DNA of 64,000 nt from Haematobia irritans. Lineage: Eukaryota; Arthropoda; Insecta; Diptera; Muscidae. The stretch covers positions 105,830,423-105,894,422 of the forward strand of contig NC_134398.1 of assembly GCF_050003625.1 (NCBI RefSeq), in the 5' to 3' direction. The translations under genes were made by a program, and so were the position numbers. This document shows, piece by piece, positions 24,353-34,338 of this stretch; position 1 is the first letter of the stretch; each line of letters begins with the position of its first letter. The notes under the pieces were generated by a model, which was given only the letters and a program-made list of their open reading frames with translations, was not told where the DNA came from and did not search any database.

Positions 24353-24642
24353 CCGTCACATCAGCCGCTTCAATCGAGTCATCAAGAATGTCCTCTTCAG
24401 AGATATCGGTGACTCTCGCAATAACCATAGGTTCAACTTTGGTGAGTTCTGAGGCAGTAGAAGCCTCCTCACGCATACGGTACCTATCCATGTCTTCAAC
24501 TTTGGTATCCCCCTCGACTTCGCAAGAGGATCCGCTGATTCAGACAGAGGCTTGTCCATTTCTGAATCCTTTAGCTGATCGTTTTTATACACCTTCATTT
24601 GGATATAATGAAAGCCATAACATACACGGCCCTGGGACTTTG
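24297..24642 (-). pseudogene. LINE B ORF1, C-terminal remnant
   Basis: Two minus-strand frames (24356-24598 and 24297-24491) match the C-terminus of the ORF1 at 51533-52099 (GFHDIHMKVYK, then acidic VARVTEI...DDSIEAADVTVVENLDG). It is frameshifted and lacks everything upstream because of 5' truncation. Its end overlaps the ORF2 start region. Confidence 0.75.
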
Positions 24643-24653
24643 CTAGGAGTGAA

Positions 24654-25160
24654 CAAAATTTACAATTTTAAAAGATTAATACGATAACCCTCCTTCTGAT
24701 TGCAAACAGATTCTTATACTAGATGGATTTTTATTAAAATGATGGATTGCCCAAAATTGAATCACTAAAGGAAATGAATAAAAAATACATTACTTTAGTC
24801 CATTTAATATAAACACACTTCACATTTCACAATTGCTTACCTTAAATAAATGTTTGTGTTCCATATTTACAATACCACAAAACACAAACGCAGGTAATTC
24901 CAAATGCATTCCTTTACCGCATGGCTATTTGTTGTTGCACACTTTATTTTTTCGACCCTTTTGTTTGACTTGTTATTGTATTCAAAATATTTATGCACAA
25001 ATTTCCAACGCAGCAGACGGAATGTCACCAATCGTGTTTTTCAATTTACGCGAAAAACAAAAACCCAACCGTTCGTCACGAGTTACTTCCACAGACTGAT
25101 CTCTCCATCACGTGTTGTTGAAAAAATACACATTCTCTCGTTCTCTTTTTGCTCTTTCTC
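24654..25160. other. Unassigned sequence right of LINE B
   Basis: Right-hand remainder of the composite insertion. Frames at 24833-25099 and 24904-25188 are open but have no recognisable domain. A pyrimidine-rich CTCTCGTTCTCTTTTTGCTC lies near 25135. Confidence 0.45.
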
Positions 25161-25375
25161 TCCATCGCTCAAAACTATTCAATTTTAATTGATTTTTAAT
25201 TAATTTTTTAATTGATTAACAAATTGATTGAATCAATTAATATTTTAATTGGAAACGTAACAAATATCAATATTTTTTTAATTGGTTTTCATTCGGATTT
25301 GATTAAATAATTAACTGAATCAATTAACATATTGATTGAATCCGTGTTTAACTGAAAAAAAATCGGCGATAATTT
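25161..25375. repeat. AATTAA-rich MITE-like repeat
   Basis: Same TTGATTGAATCAATTAA vocabulary as 19546-19890 and 26150-26383. Ends are not resolved. Confidence 0.5.
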
Positions 25376-25555
25376 CTTATGTATAACTTACAATTTAGAA
25401 GACAATGTTAAGATATAAAATTATATATTGCCATCAGCAACTGCTAACACAATGCAAAGTCGTAAATAGGTTTTTAAATTCTGGGGGGCTAAAATTTTTC
25501 TGGGGGGGTCTAAATCCCCTCCCCAGAGGCCTTATGATTAGATACATTAGTGTTG

Positions 25556-25884
25556 TCAAGGCGTTGCACCGTGGTGCAATGGTTAGCATGCCAGCCTTGC
25601 ATACTCACAGTCGTGGGTTCGATTCCTGTTTCGACCGAACACCAAAAAGTTTTTCAGCGGTGGATTATCCCAGTATGCTGGTGACATTTCTGAGTGTTTC
25701 AAAGTGGCAATGCAATGTGGAACGCCGCTCGGTCTCGGCTATAAAAAGGAAGTCCCTGTTCATTGAGCTTAACATGCAATCGGGCAGTACTCGGTGATAA
25801 GAGACAAGTTCACCACTGTGGTGTCACAATGGACTGAATAGTCTAAGTGAGCCTGATACATCGGACTGCCACCTAACCTATCCT
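25556..25884 (+). mobile_element. tRNA-derived SINE, copy 1
   Basis: The head has a box A-like TGGTGCAATGG (about 25573) and box B GGTTCGATTCC (about 25617-25627). The body matches 39213-39774. The tail has CACAATGGACTGAATAGTC, TCGGACTGCCACC and CTAACC. It is inserted in the LINE fragment. The target duplication is short and unclear (AAG). Confidence 0.85.
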
Positions 25885-26149
25885 AAGACGTCAGATATAA
25901 CTCTTGATATCTGCAATAAAGGGTCGCTGCCTCATAGGCGAGTTTGCAAAAACTATTGGTGCGAAGTAAAATGACTACTGCATGAGCTGCCTTGATCCGA
26001 TTGGAGAATTGCAAGGGTTTTAGTGACACCCAACAAATATTGGCGCAATGTATAATGACTACTGTATGAGCTGTCATGATGCATAGGAAAAGGAATCAAT
26101 TAAATACCTCCTTTGTGAGTGTCCTGCGTTTTATGTAAGGCGTACACAA

Positions 26150-26383
26150 AAAAATTCTGATTCAATCACGAAATTAATTGATCCAATTAATTTTTTAATT
26201 GAAATGTCTTCAATCACAGAAATGATAGTATCAATTAAAAAATTAATTTATACTATTAATTTTTGTGGTTGATTATTGTTCCAATTAAACAATTTGTTGA
26301 ATCAATTAAGTTTTTAATAGGATCTTTTTTAAAACTCAATTAAAATTTTAATTGGAAAAGTTTTCGTGAAATTTTTTTCTGTG
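26150..26383. mobile_element. AATTAA-rich MITE with TA duplication
   Basis: TA at 26148-26149 and 26384-26385. The uninterrupted LINE paralog (about 20878-20890) lacks the insert and joins exactly there. Ends are CACAAAAAAATTCTG and its imperfect inverse CAGAAAAAAATTTC, followed by CGTGA/TCACG words. Non-autonomous Tc1/mariner-type by its target site. Confidence 0.8.
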
Positions 26384-26985
26384 TAAGCGAATTTTAGGAG
26401 CATATAGCTGTAGATTACTGGCGAACCTGGAAAATGTTAACTTAAGCAGTCTGCTGCTTCTGTTGAACCAATCTGGTTGGTTCAACAGAAGAAAATAATC
26501 GAGAAGTTTCAGCGGTTAAAACTAGAAGTGCCCATATGTAATAGGTAATTTGAGTTAATGTGGTATCACAATAGACTGATTAGTCTAAGTGATTCTGCAA
26601 CTTTAACCTAACCTAACTTAGTATATGCTTTGTAATAAACCTGCAAAAATTGGTCCATATCAGTATGGTACATAATAATATATAGCCCCCATATAAACCG
26701 ACTCACAGTGAAAGCTGAGGTGTTTTCCTCTAAGTTTGGAAGTTTGTGGATCCACGGGCCTCATCAGCATCCTCTACTTGCAGCAAAACTATGAACCAAT
26801 TATCAGAATAAATTCTGCTACTTCACTAAACCCAAAGTGAACCACACTTGAACCTTCCAGAAAAAAGTTTATGATAAAGGGTGATACGGTCAAAATTTGG
26901 TCAATATAAACTTGACGTATTTCTTTCAATTTTGCATTTAAAAAACCTGAACACCCCTCATTTTGAAGGTGTGTCTTGGTAGAAT

Positions 26986-28392
26986 CCCAGCGAGCAATTA
27001 TGTCCAACGTGTCGGACGTCCGAAAACGTCTGCTAAATCTCTGGTATTATATCAGATATTTAGCCGAAAATCTGTTATTTCTTCCGAGGTTTATCCGACT
27101 TTGTCTGCACATTCTCTGATATTTTTTCAGACGATGTCTGCACAATCTCTGAAGTTTTGTACGAGAACTAACCGACGTAGTCGGCAGAATCTCTGAAGGG
27201 AATTTTGTCAACCGAGATTTGACCGAAAACATCTGCCAAAGTTCGGAGGGAATTTTTGTTTTTGCATTTTGTTATTATTTTTGCATTCCATTGTCAGTTT
27301 CTATTGTGATATCGCGCGTAACAGATCGTACAAATAAAACGGTGAGTGAATAAACAAAATAGTGGCAAAGTGAAGTGTTAAAATAGTAAATAACAATATC
27401 ATAACGGTGTTCTAAAAAAAAATAAAAAAAACTTATATTTAAAGACGACAACTTTGCTTCAAAATTTTCTTGGTCAAATACGAACAACAACATACCTGTC
27501 AAGGATTTCTATTTTATAAAGTTGCTTAAAGGTATTTAAGATAGCGCTATTGTTATTATTATTATTTTAATGATTATAAATTTATTTTTTAGATGACACA
27601 TTTGAAAGAATTCCTCAAACGTCGAACTCTACTATTGAATTAAATATGAAGGCTTTTTTCAATGCAGCAAAAGATCGACTGAATAAAAGAAATTAGAGAA
27701 GGATTGCCGAACTATAATGTATATATTTTTTAACAATATTAGGTTACATTATATTTAACCGCTATTTGTGCCTATTGAATTGACTTTAAAAAATGAATTG
27801 TAATACTTTTCAAAACAAACATTGATCTCTTAGCATAACATAGATTTTTAATAACTTTGAAATATAATTTTAGTTTAAAATCTTTTTAAATAACTTTGAA
27901 ATAAAATATTAGTTTTAAATCTTTTTAAATAACTTTGAATCATATTTTTAATTGTCCGACAAAAGTCCGAGCTTCTCGGTAGAAAGTCGGACAAAGTGTC
28001 CGACAATCGTCCGAATTTCTCCGAACAAAATCGGACATAATGTCCGAGAAAGGTCCGAAATTCTCTGCTAAATGTCGGTAAAATTGTCCGAGAAAGTTCC
28101 GAGATGCTCTGCTAAATGTCGGCAAAATGTCCGAGAATTGTCCGAACTTCTCTGCATAATGTCGGTCAAACTATCAGATTTCCCTCAGAATTGCCCATCC
28201 GAATTCGGACCGAATTCTGTCGGAATGTCTGGACAATCTTCCGATTTCCCTCAGATATTTCGGTCCGAATTCTTGTCAACCGCTAATTACACTTTCCGAA
28301 CGATTTCGGGCCGAATTCGGAATCAGACTCGGATGATTTAGCAGACGTTCTTTCAGAATTCGGACCGAATTCGGAAGTAATTGTTCGCTGGG
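26986..28392. mobile_element. 1.4-kb foldback-like element rich in TCCGA words
   Basis: Ends CCCAGCGAGCAATTA and its inverse CCCAGCGAACAATTA (11 to 14 of 15 bases shared after alignment). Both arms then carry ACGTCTGCTAAATC about 30-40 bp further in. The duplicated target is only AT (26984-26985 and 28393-28394). The arms are full of degenerate TCCGA/TCGGA, TCTGCTAAATGTCGG and GAATTCGG repeats in opposite orientations. No coding frame of note, so non-autonomous. I do not recognise the superfamily. Confidence 0.7.
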
Positions 28393-28438
28393 ATGTTGCT
28401 CCTATTTTGATTTTGGAATTCACTCTTCAGTTGTCAAA

Positions 28439-29456
28439 ATGCCGTCCAAGCAAGAAGAGCAGCGTATCAAAATTTTGCTCGCGCATCGCGAAAATCCGAG
28501 CTACTCGCACGCAAAGCTGGCAAAATCGCTAAAAGTTGCCAAATCAACCGTTACAAATGTAATTAAAGTATTTGGGGAACGTTTGTCGACAGCCAGGAAG
28601 TCTGGATCCGGGGGAAATCGAAAACCGGAAGCCGCTGAGACGACAAAGAGAGTTGCCGGTAGTTTCAAGCGAAACCCTAACCTCTCTCTCCGAGATGCCG
28701 CAAAGAAGCTGGGTGTATCGTCTACAACCGTGCATCGAGCCAAAAAACGAGCCGGACTATCGACTTACAAGAAGGTAGTGACTCCAAATCGCGATGATAA
28801 ACAAAATACGACGGCCAAAGCGCGATCCCGGAGGCTGTACACGACGATGCTGACGAAGTTTGACTGCGTGGTAATGGACGACGAATCCTACGTCAAAGCC
28901 GACTACAAGCAGCTTCCGGGACAGGAGTTTTATACGGCAAAAGGAAGGGGAAAGGTAGCAGATATTTTCAAGCACATAAAACTGTCAAAGTTCGCAAAGA
29001 AATATCTGGTTTGGCAAGCCATCTGTACCTGTGGCTTGAAAAGCAGCATTTTCATAGCTTCCGGGACTGTCAACCAAGAAATTTACGTGAAAGAGTGTTT
29101 GAATAAACGTCTGCTGCTTTTCCTGAAGAAACACGGTTGCCGTACTGTTTTGGCCGGATTTGGCATCTTGCAATTACGGTAAAAAGGCCATGGAGTGGTA
29201 CGCCGCCAACAACGTGCAGGTGGTTCCCAAGGACAAGAACCCTCCCAACACGTCAGAGCTCCGCCCAATTGAGAAATACTGGGCTATTGTCAAGCGGAAC
29301 CTAAAGAAGACCAAAAAAACTGCTAAGGACGAGCAGCAGTTCAAGGCAAACTGGCTTTCTGCGGCGAAGAAGGTGGACAAGGTGGCTGTACAAAATCTGA
29401 TGGCAGGTGTCAAGCGTGAGGCCCGGCAATTCGGATTTGGAAAAGCGAAAGCCTAA
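28439..29456 (+). pseudogene. ITmD37E transposase, one frameshift
   Basis: ATG at 28439 starts an N-terminal paired HTH (about residues 5-100, with a GRPR-like basic linker). The first catalytic aspartate is in VVMDDESY (about 28866-28890). A one-base loss near 29140-29150 moves the frame to that of 29160-29456. There, FWPDLASC holds the second aspartate and RPIEKYW the catalytic glutamate; I count 37 residues between, the D37E signature. The C-terminus ends at 29456. A single shift is the only lesion I see. It acts on the element's own TA-flanked inverted repeats. Confidence 0.9.
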
Positions 29457-29585
29457 CTGAATATTTTTCCTGAATGTTATACTAATTGAACTTGAAAAAG
29501 AAATTTAATTTGATTTTTTAAATAAACGATTTCACCGATTTACACGCGTTTTCCCTTGCCCAAATTTTGACCGTATCACCCTTTA

Positions 29586-30116
29586 GTCGGCTTTTGCGGA
29601 AATGTAGCTATATGAAAAGATGATGCATAGTGGGAGTAAAGATGATTCAATTTGTAAGAGGAAAATTCTCAAATGTTTTCTCCATAAGAAGTTAGCATAA
29701 AGGGTCCAAAATTGAGTTATCTATCCCAGCCAGATCTATATTAAAGGCTGTCGAAAAGTTCATTCGCCCGAACTTAAACATGTACAGTCTAGGCGTGTAT
29801 AGATTTGTGTCTGGCGTTTTCTTTTCAATGGTTCTATTGATCAAGTTCCTTAATCTAATTTGTCCATAAAGCTCGAATACTAATTAATTGTAAATTAAGA
29901 ATATTTGTCAAATTTATCTGGGCAAAGCCCTGTAGACTGCATGATGGTTGGATGGACGCACGTTTCGTCATATTAATGAAAACTGAAAAATTGTGTTTGT
30001 GCTGAAGAGTGCACATTGTCATTACAGTTTCGTTGTGAATAATAAACACAGATCGTGGGTGAGTTAATTTTTTTATATTCGCATGAAATTAGTGTAAATT
30101 TTAATCTTTAGTAAAA
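29586..30116. other. Sequence upstream of a Tc1 fragment
   Basis: No gene. GGTGAGTTAATT at about 30057-30068 and a pyrimidine-rich run ending CTTTAG at about 30106-30111 look like a small intron just before the ATG at 30117. This may be the 5' part of the Tc1-like element. Confidence 0.4.
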
Positions 30117-30260
30117 ATGCCTCTGGGAAGTGAATTTTCAAATGAAGAACGTGGAATAATTACCGGACTGAAACTTGGTGACAAAGAAATTGGAGAAATT
30201 GTGTCCGGGATAAATCAACACAGCGATACGATTAGAAATTTTTGTTTTTGGAAAAAGTAA
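30117..30260 (+). pseudogene. Tc1-like transposase N-terminal fragment
   Basis: 47 codons beginning MPLGSEFSNEERGIITGLK resemble the first HTH of Tc1-type transposases (a start, then a polar helix, then GDKEIGEI, then a second helix with an RNF end). TAA at 30258-30260. The downstream catalytic domain is not detectable. Confidence 0.6.
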
Positions 30261-30769
30261 TGATAGCGGCCGCGCAAATAATGAAGACATGCTTGGTCTT
30301 AGAAATAAGAGGCGTTTATCTTAAGTGAAAGTCACAATATATGATAAATCGTCATGATTAAATTTTGTCAAAATTAAATAGAAAATAGGCCAATAATTTA
30401 TTAGTATATATTATTTCCTATTGTATCTAAATTATATTTCAACTTTTTTTGTTTTGACTTGGTTTTTTCTATCAACTCGACTTTTCGAGATATACCGTTA
30501 TGTTCAAAATTAAGGCACTTCCGCTACATATATTGGAATAACTTGAAAACGGCTCACCATGTTAAATTGAAATAATCCAAAACTCCCAAACAATATTCTC
30601 TTTAAGCACCACGAAAAGGGTACGTTATTGCAACGTAATTATTCGTTAATACTATGAAATGTATTTAACGAAATTTTTTCCAGTGTAGTATTTCAACGAA
30701 CGAAACATAAATAAATACACACAATAAAATAGGATATAGTATTGTTAAGAAACTTTTCCCAGTATGCTA
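30261..30769. other. Unassigned AT-rich sequence
   Basis: Low-complexity sequence. No gene or clear repeat end. Confidence 0.5.
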
Positions 30770-30816
30770 CACGCAAAAAATAATTCTTTCCTCCCAAACG
30801 AAATTTTAGATAAACA
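30770..30816 (+). repeat. Terminal segment shared with the M1-type element at 53300
   Basis: CACGCAAAAAATAATTC and the following 30 bp match 53300-53345 almost exactly, and both follow TA (30768-30769 and 53298-53299). The other end of this copy was not found. Confidence 0.65.
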
Positions 30817-30899
30817 AATAGATGTTTCAAAATTTGCCCATCTAATTAAGCTATCAGACCTAAGGTTGTTTTCCGCAAATAAAAAGACTTTTTTTATTG

Positions 30900-30941
30900 C
30901 ATTGTTCCCAACGTTTCGACAATTTTTGTTGTCTTCTTCAG
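30900..30941 (-). ncRNA. Hammerhead-like motif at the Penelope 3' side
   Basis: Minus strand: CTGAAGA (30941-30935), stem GACAA/TTGTC (30933-30929 and 30922-30918) around a 6-nt loop, GAAA (30917-30914), then stem CGTTG/CAATG around GGAA (30913-30900). This matches the conserved core of hammerhead ribozymes reported in Penelope-like elements. One unpaired A follows CTGAAGA, and the expected cleavage triplet after the last stem is not a clear NUH, so activity in this copy is doubtful. Confidence 0.6.
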
Positions 30942-31095
30942 GGGAGTTCATCTATTAAATAAAAACACATTATAATTTTGTACCTTAACAACAATAAAAC
31001 ATTTCCACTTACAATATTATTTTAACTTAAGTTACATTGAATTACAGTATACACGAAACATATAAAACAACATAAGACATAAATTAAAACTAATA

Positions 31096-31800
31096 TCACA
31101 GCCGGGGTTTCAGGATTGCAACACTGTAAGCAGCACTTAAATAGTTGTCAGTATCGTCTTTTAAGTTCATTGTTCGTCTTATATTTTGTTGTATTCTTAA
31201 GCTTTCAATTGTCATTCGTTTTCTCTCTCTTTTCTCTTTGTCAAGTATTCTGCAGTTTCGAAAGTCAGCTGTATGCCCTGTGTTCATTTTGTGTTGTGAT
31301 AATGCTGTTCTTTCTTTACGTTTTTCTATGTCCGTTTTGTGCTCTCCAATTCTTGTATCCAGTGTTCTCTTCGTAGTTCCAATGTATATGCGATCATATT
31401 TCTCTTTATCACTACCTTTACAGCTGATTTCGTACACCACGTCATGTTGTTGTTCTTTTTGTATCGGTGTTTTAACTTTTGTGAAAACGGCGCTTAATGT
31501 ATTGTGTGGCTTGAAAGCAAAACATATGTTTTTTGTTGATATTGTTTCTAACAAGTTCGCGTTGTCAATTAATCCAGGGATTAATTTGGTCGTTGTTGTT
31601 CTTTATTGTAAAATTATTGTTATCTTTGCTTATTTTTCTTTTGGTTTCTTTTATTAAATGTTCAATTATTTCCCTTGGAAAACTATTGTTATTTGTAGAT
31701 CTGCTAATGCGTTGTCAAATAGGTTGTTCAATACTATGTCTGCTATTATAGGTGATAAGGGGTTCCCCATTGGCATAGATGTTTGTTCACTGAAAAAACT
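31096..31800 (-). pseudogene. Penelope-like element: RT fragment and GIY-YIG endonuclease
   Basis: The minus strand at 31554-31096 reads a 152-residue segment with VYEISC...RIYIGTTKRTLDTRIGEH, the GIY-YIG endonuclease that ends Penelope-like polyproteins, terminating at 31096. Further upstream (about 31800-31670) it reads MPMGNPLSPIIADIVLNNL, the conserved RT block that precedes the catalytic motif. The catalytic part between them is deleted, and a stop and shift lie near 31665. It would have copied the element at nicked DNA ends. As it stands it is a fragment. Confidence 0.85.
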
Positions 31801-31829
31801 GTGAACCCTTTTCCATTGCAAAATGAACT

Positions 31830-32400
31830 AAACTGTAGTAATATTGATCATGATTTAGCCCTTAAGATTTTTTCTGCTTGTTTAGTTTAAAAGTCTCTTA
31901 AATTTTAGTTCATCTATGGCATTGTATTTTAGTACAATTTTACATCACCATAAGATATATATATACCCCTATCAAGTTAAAAAACCTGTATTAATTTCGT
32001 TAACTTGACTATTTTTTAGGAAACCTCAAAAAAAACGAATGAACTATTTTTAAATACATTTTTCCAAAATACAGAGAAATTAAATAATTAAAGGAAAAGC
32101 AAACCGCTATACTATTATGAAAATCTTCATACATTAAAAGTAAACTTTCTTTTAGCAAACGTACTTTATTATAAAAACTTATAAAGAAAGTTCTTAATAC
32201 AATGGTTTTTGAGAATAAAAATTATGGCTACGTAGAACAAGACAGTAGTTTGTTTTAACTCGCCGTTTGAACATTTTGACTTATCCTTAGTTCTTTATTG
32301 TAAGTATATTTTTCAAACATCTTGCTGAAAAAAATGTAAGTAATATTTGGGAGCATTTTATAAAATGGTATAAGGAATTCAACTTTTCTTTGGTAAACGT
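31830..32400. other. AT-rich DNA, no gene
   Basis: Recurrent TTTCTTT/AAAGAAA and ATTTAAC words but no clean repeat unit in this part. Confidence 0.5.
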
Positions 32401-32409
32401 ATCTCATAA

Positions 32410-33225
32410 AATTTGTACCTGAAATAATTAGAGAAATAATGAAGTAAGCTATTTTAACTCAAAACCCTGTGTTATTGATGTGAAGGACATAGAAACACTA
32501 AATATTCTAGTTAAAAGAAAGCCAAAAATTTAAAAGAAAACTTACCAATTCTCAATTTAATTATAAGCTCAGGGAAATATAAAAATTTGTCCAAATTCAT
32601 TTAGGGTTACTCTGAAAATAAATATGTTTTTACATTAAATAAAAACATTAAAATAGGTTTCAAAAAATCGTATTAAATATATATAAAAATAAAAAACTAA
32701 ATATTGTGGTTAAAAGAAAGTTAAAGAAACCTTACCAATTCACCATTAACTTATAAGCAGAGGAGTAATTGTTCTGGGGCTATTCTGAAATTAAAGATTT
32801 TTTTTACATTAAAAATATTAAATTGGTTTCCAAAAAATTGATTAAAGAAATAATAAAATAAGGTATTAACAACTGTGTTTTTGTGATATAAAGGTCATAA
32901 TAACGTAAATATTACAGCTAAAAGAAAGCCAAATTTTTAAAAGAAAACTTACCAATTCTCTATTAAGTTATACTCCCAATCCACCTGGAGTTGCTCTGAA
33001 ACCAAATAATTTTACAAGAAAAACATTAAACTGATTTCCAAAAAATTTAACTAACTAATAATATGAATAAAAACATCTCTTTAAAAGAAAGCCATATTTT
33101 TTATTTACCATTAAACTATAAGCTGAGGTGTAACAAACAACTTTCCAAAATCATCTCGGATTACTCTGAAATTGAATATTTATTTTTACATGAAATAATA
33201 TTAAATTAGATTTCTATATAACAAT
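32410..33225. repeat. Diverged tandem array, ~170-210-bp units
   Basis: A block reading TTAAAAGAAAG...TTACCAATTC...TATAAGC...GGTTACTCTGAAA...ACATTAAA recurs with starts at about 32509, 32709, 32916 and 33083. Units have diverged strongly and differ in length. It looks like old satellite-type DNA. Confidence 0.7.
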
Positions 33226-33394
33226 TTCAATATAACATACTTTCCATTTCACCATTTTTTCTTAAATATTGAACATTCTTAATGACTTTTTTTCTAAGCT
33301 TCCGATCACCATCGTACATCTCATCGCTAAAGTATTAATAACTCACTTACAAAGTTTAATAACCAACGCTAATATATCTCAAAATACCAAAATA

Positions 33395-33680
33395 TTCAAT
33401 TGCATTTACCAGATTAGTTCAATACATGTTTGTAATCTTTTAGTTGTTTTTCGTTTTTATTATGAAACAATGTTGAATTTTAGGCAACAACAAAAAAATT
33501 AAATTTACCTCTTTACGGAAATTTATTTCGTGCTCTTAATTTCTTTTTATTTGCATTTTAATGCTATGTCAATACTTGTCGTATACGCGTTGGTTCGAGT
33601 ATTAAACTAATGTGGTAAATAGTTTGATGTGCTCAGTAGCCAATCTCCCATCTTCTGTAATCTATAATCTTTGTTTGGTA
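33395..33680 (+). mobile_element. Relative of the 8-bp-TSD element in BEL2
   Basis: About 33400-33670 matches the reverse complement of 55364-55721, including GGAAATTTATTTCGTGC and CTTGTCGTATACGCGTT. Its right end AGCCAATCTCCCATCTTC resembles that element's terminal repeat. The left end is eroded. It sits just before LINE sequence. Confidence 0.65.
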
Positions 33681-34338
33681 CTACTTGACCATAGCAACGC
33701 GTTTGACATGGTTAACCACTCCATCCTTCTTACATTTTTTTTCTTTTTCTCGTCTTCTGATGCAACTTTTCAAAAACACGTGCAGTAACAAGAGGAGTTC
33801 CACAAGGTTCTACTTTGGGTCCCCTCCTCTTCTGCACATACATAAATGATTTACCCGATGTACTCAAACATTACTAAATTCATACACGGCTGAAAAAGAC
33901 TGTTTTTCATATGTTTGGCTATAAACATTATATGTTTGGAACACAAATTTTTAAACACAATATTTTTGAGTGCAAGCATATAATGTTCATAAACTAGCAT
34001 AACATGTTTGGGACATATATGTTAATATGTTAGAACATATTATGTTTGGGACATAAAATGTTTGTAAATATAATATGCTTGGATGCAAATATATATTAAT
34101 TTAGAAATAGCCTATAAACATATATGTGTTTAGTAGCTTGGAGCGCTATTTAACAGGGAGCGATATTGAATTAAGTTGGTGGTTGTGGCTTGTTATTACA
34201 AAATTAACATTTTATTTTTCCTTGGGCAATTGATCAGCTACTTCTTTGATCCTTACAAACTGTGTGGTCCGCTGTTCGAATCCCCGTCCGGCAAAAAGTA
34301 AAATTAAAAAAAATTATAAAATATAACAATTTCTTCTA

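Larger units (their letters stand above)
20632..24642 (-). mobile_element. LINE B: LOA/R1-like LINE, 5' truncated, with TSD
   Basis: The 11-bp target duplication CTAGGAGTGAA (20621-20631 and 24643-24653) fixes the ends. On the minus strand the element runs from the ORF1 C-terminus (about 24640) through ORF2 (endonuclease, reverse transcriptase, RNase H, CCHC) to a 3' UTR whose last bases are tandem TTAACC/CTAACC. RNase H and the endonuclease start INLHHCKAA place it in the R1/LOA group, not Jockey. 5' truncation and the target duplication show classical target-primed insertion. Three frame changes and a mutated active site mean it is dead. Confidence 0.9.
18967..25538. mobile_element. 6.5-kb composite insertion flanked by 12-bp direct repeats
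   Basis: TAGATACATTAG occurs at 18955-18966 and 25539-25550, and the flanking LINE reads continuously across one copy (ACTAGATA...TTAGTGTT against the paralog at about 21065). The insert is about 2.5 kb of unidentified AT-rich DNA plus the LINE copy at 20632-24642 and AATTAA-rich MITEs. Its left end, GCGTAGCTAGAC with GGGGGC...GCCCC, recalls some hAT-type termini. The right end has GGGGGGG...CCCCTCCCC, but no clear inverted repeat. Its class is unresolved. Confidence 0.6.
25551..26625 (+). pseudogene. LOA/R1-like LINE ORF2 fragment, part 2 and 3' tail
   Basis: Continuation of the copy at 17255-18966. After the insertion the LINE resumes at TGTTGTCAAG, is interrupted by a SINE (25556-25884), and goes on at about 25885 with the zinc-motif region (atgactactg, clone of the NDYCMSCHD stretch). 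A partial internal duplication gives two copies of that segment (about 25955-25990 and 26040-26080). A MITE sits at 26150-26383. The 3' UTR ends with ACCTAACCTAAC at about 26625. Confidence 0.8.
26877..29583 (+). mobile_element. ITmD37E-type Tc1/mariner transposon with nested insert
   Basis: Inverted ends AAGGGTGATACGGTCAAAAT at 26877 and inverse at 29583 are flanked by TA (26875-26876 and 29584-29585). Without the 1407-bp insert (26986-28392) and its 2-bp duplication it is about 1.3 kb. It encodes one transposase with D37E spacing. Confidence 0.9.

Noticed and set aside
24833..25188. Host coding exon
   Set aside because: Overlapping open frames in two phases, no domain, no splice signals, and location inside a composite insertion.
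25405..25797. 130-codon frame spanning a SINE
   Set aside because: The frame is made of SINE and insertion-edge DNA, with no coding constraint.
31116..31751. Plus-strand hydrophobic membrane-protein-like frames
   Set aside because: They are the complement of the Penelope GIY-YIG and RT frames. The hydrophobicity comes from reading Lys/Glu-rich codons in reverse.
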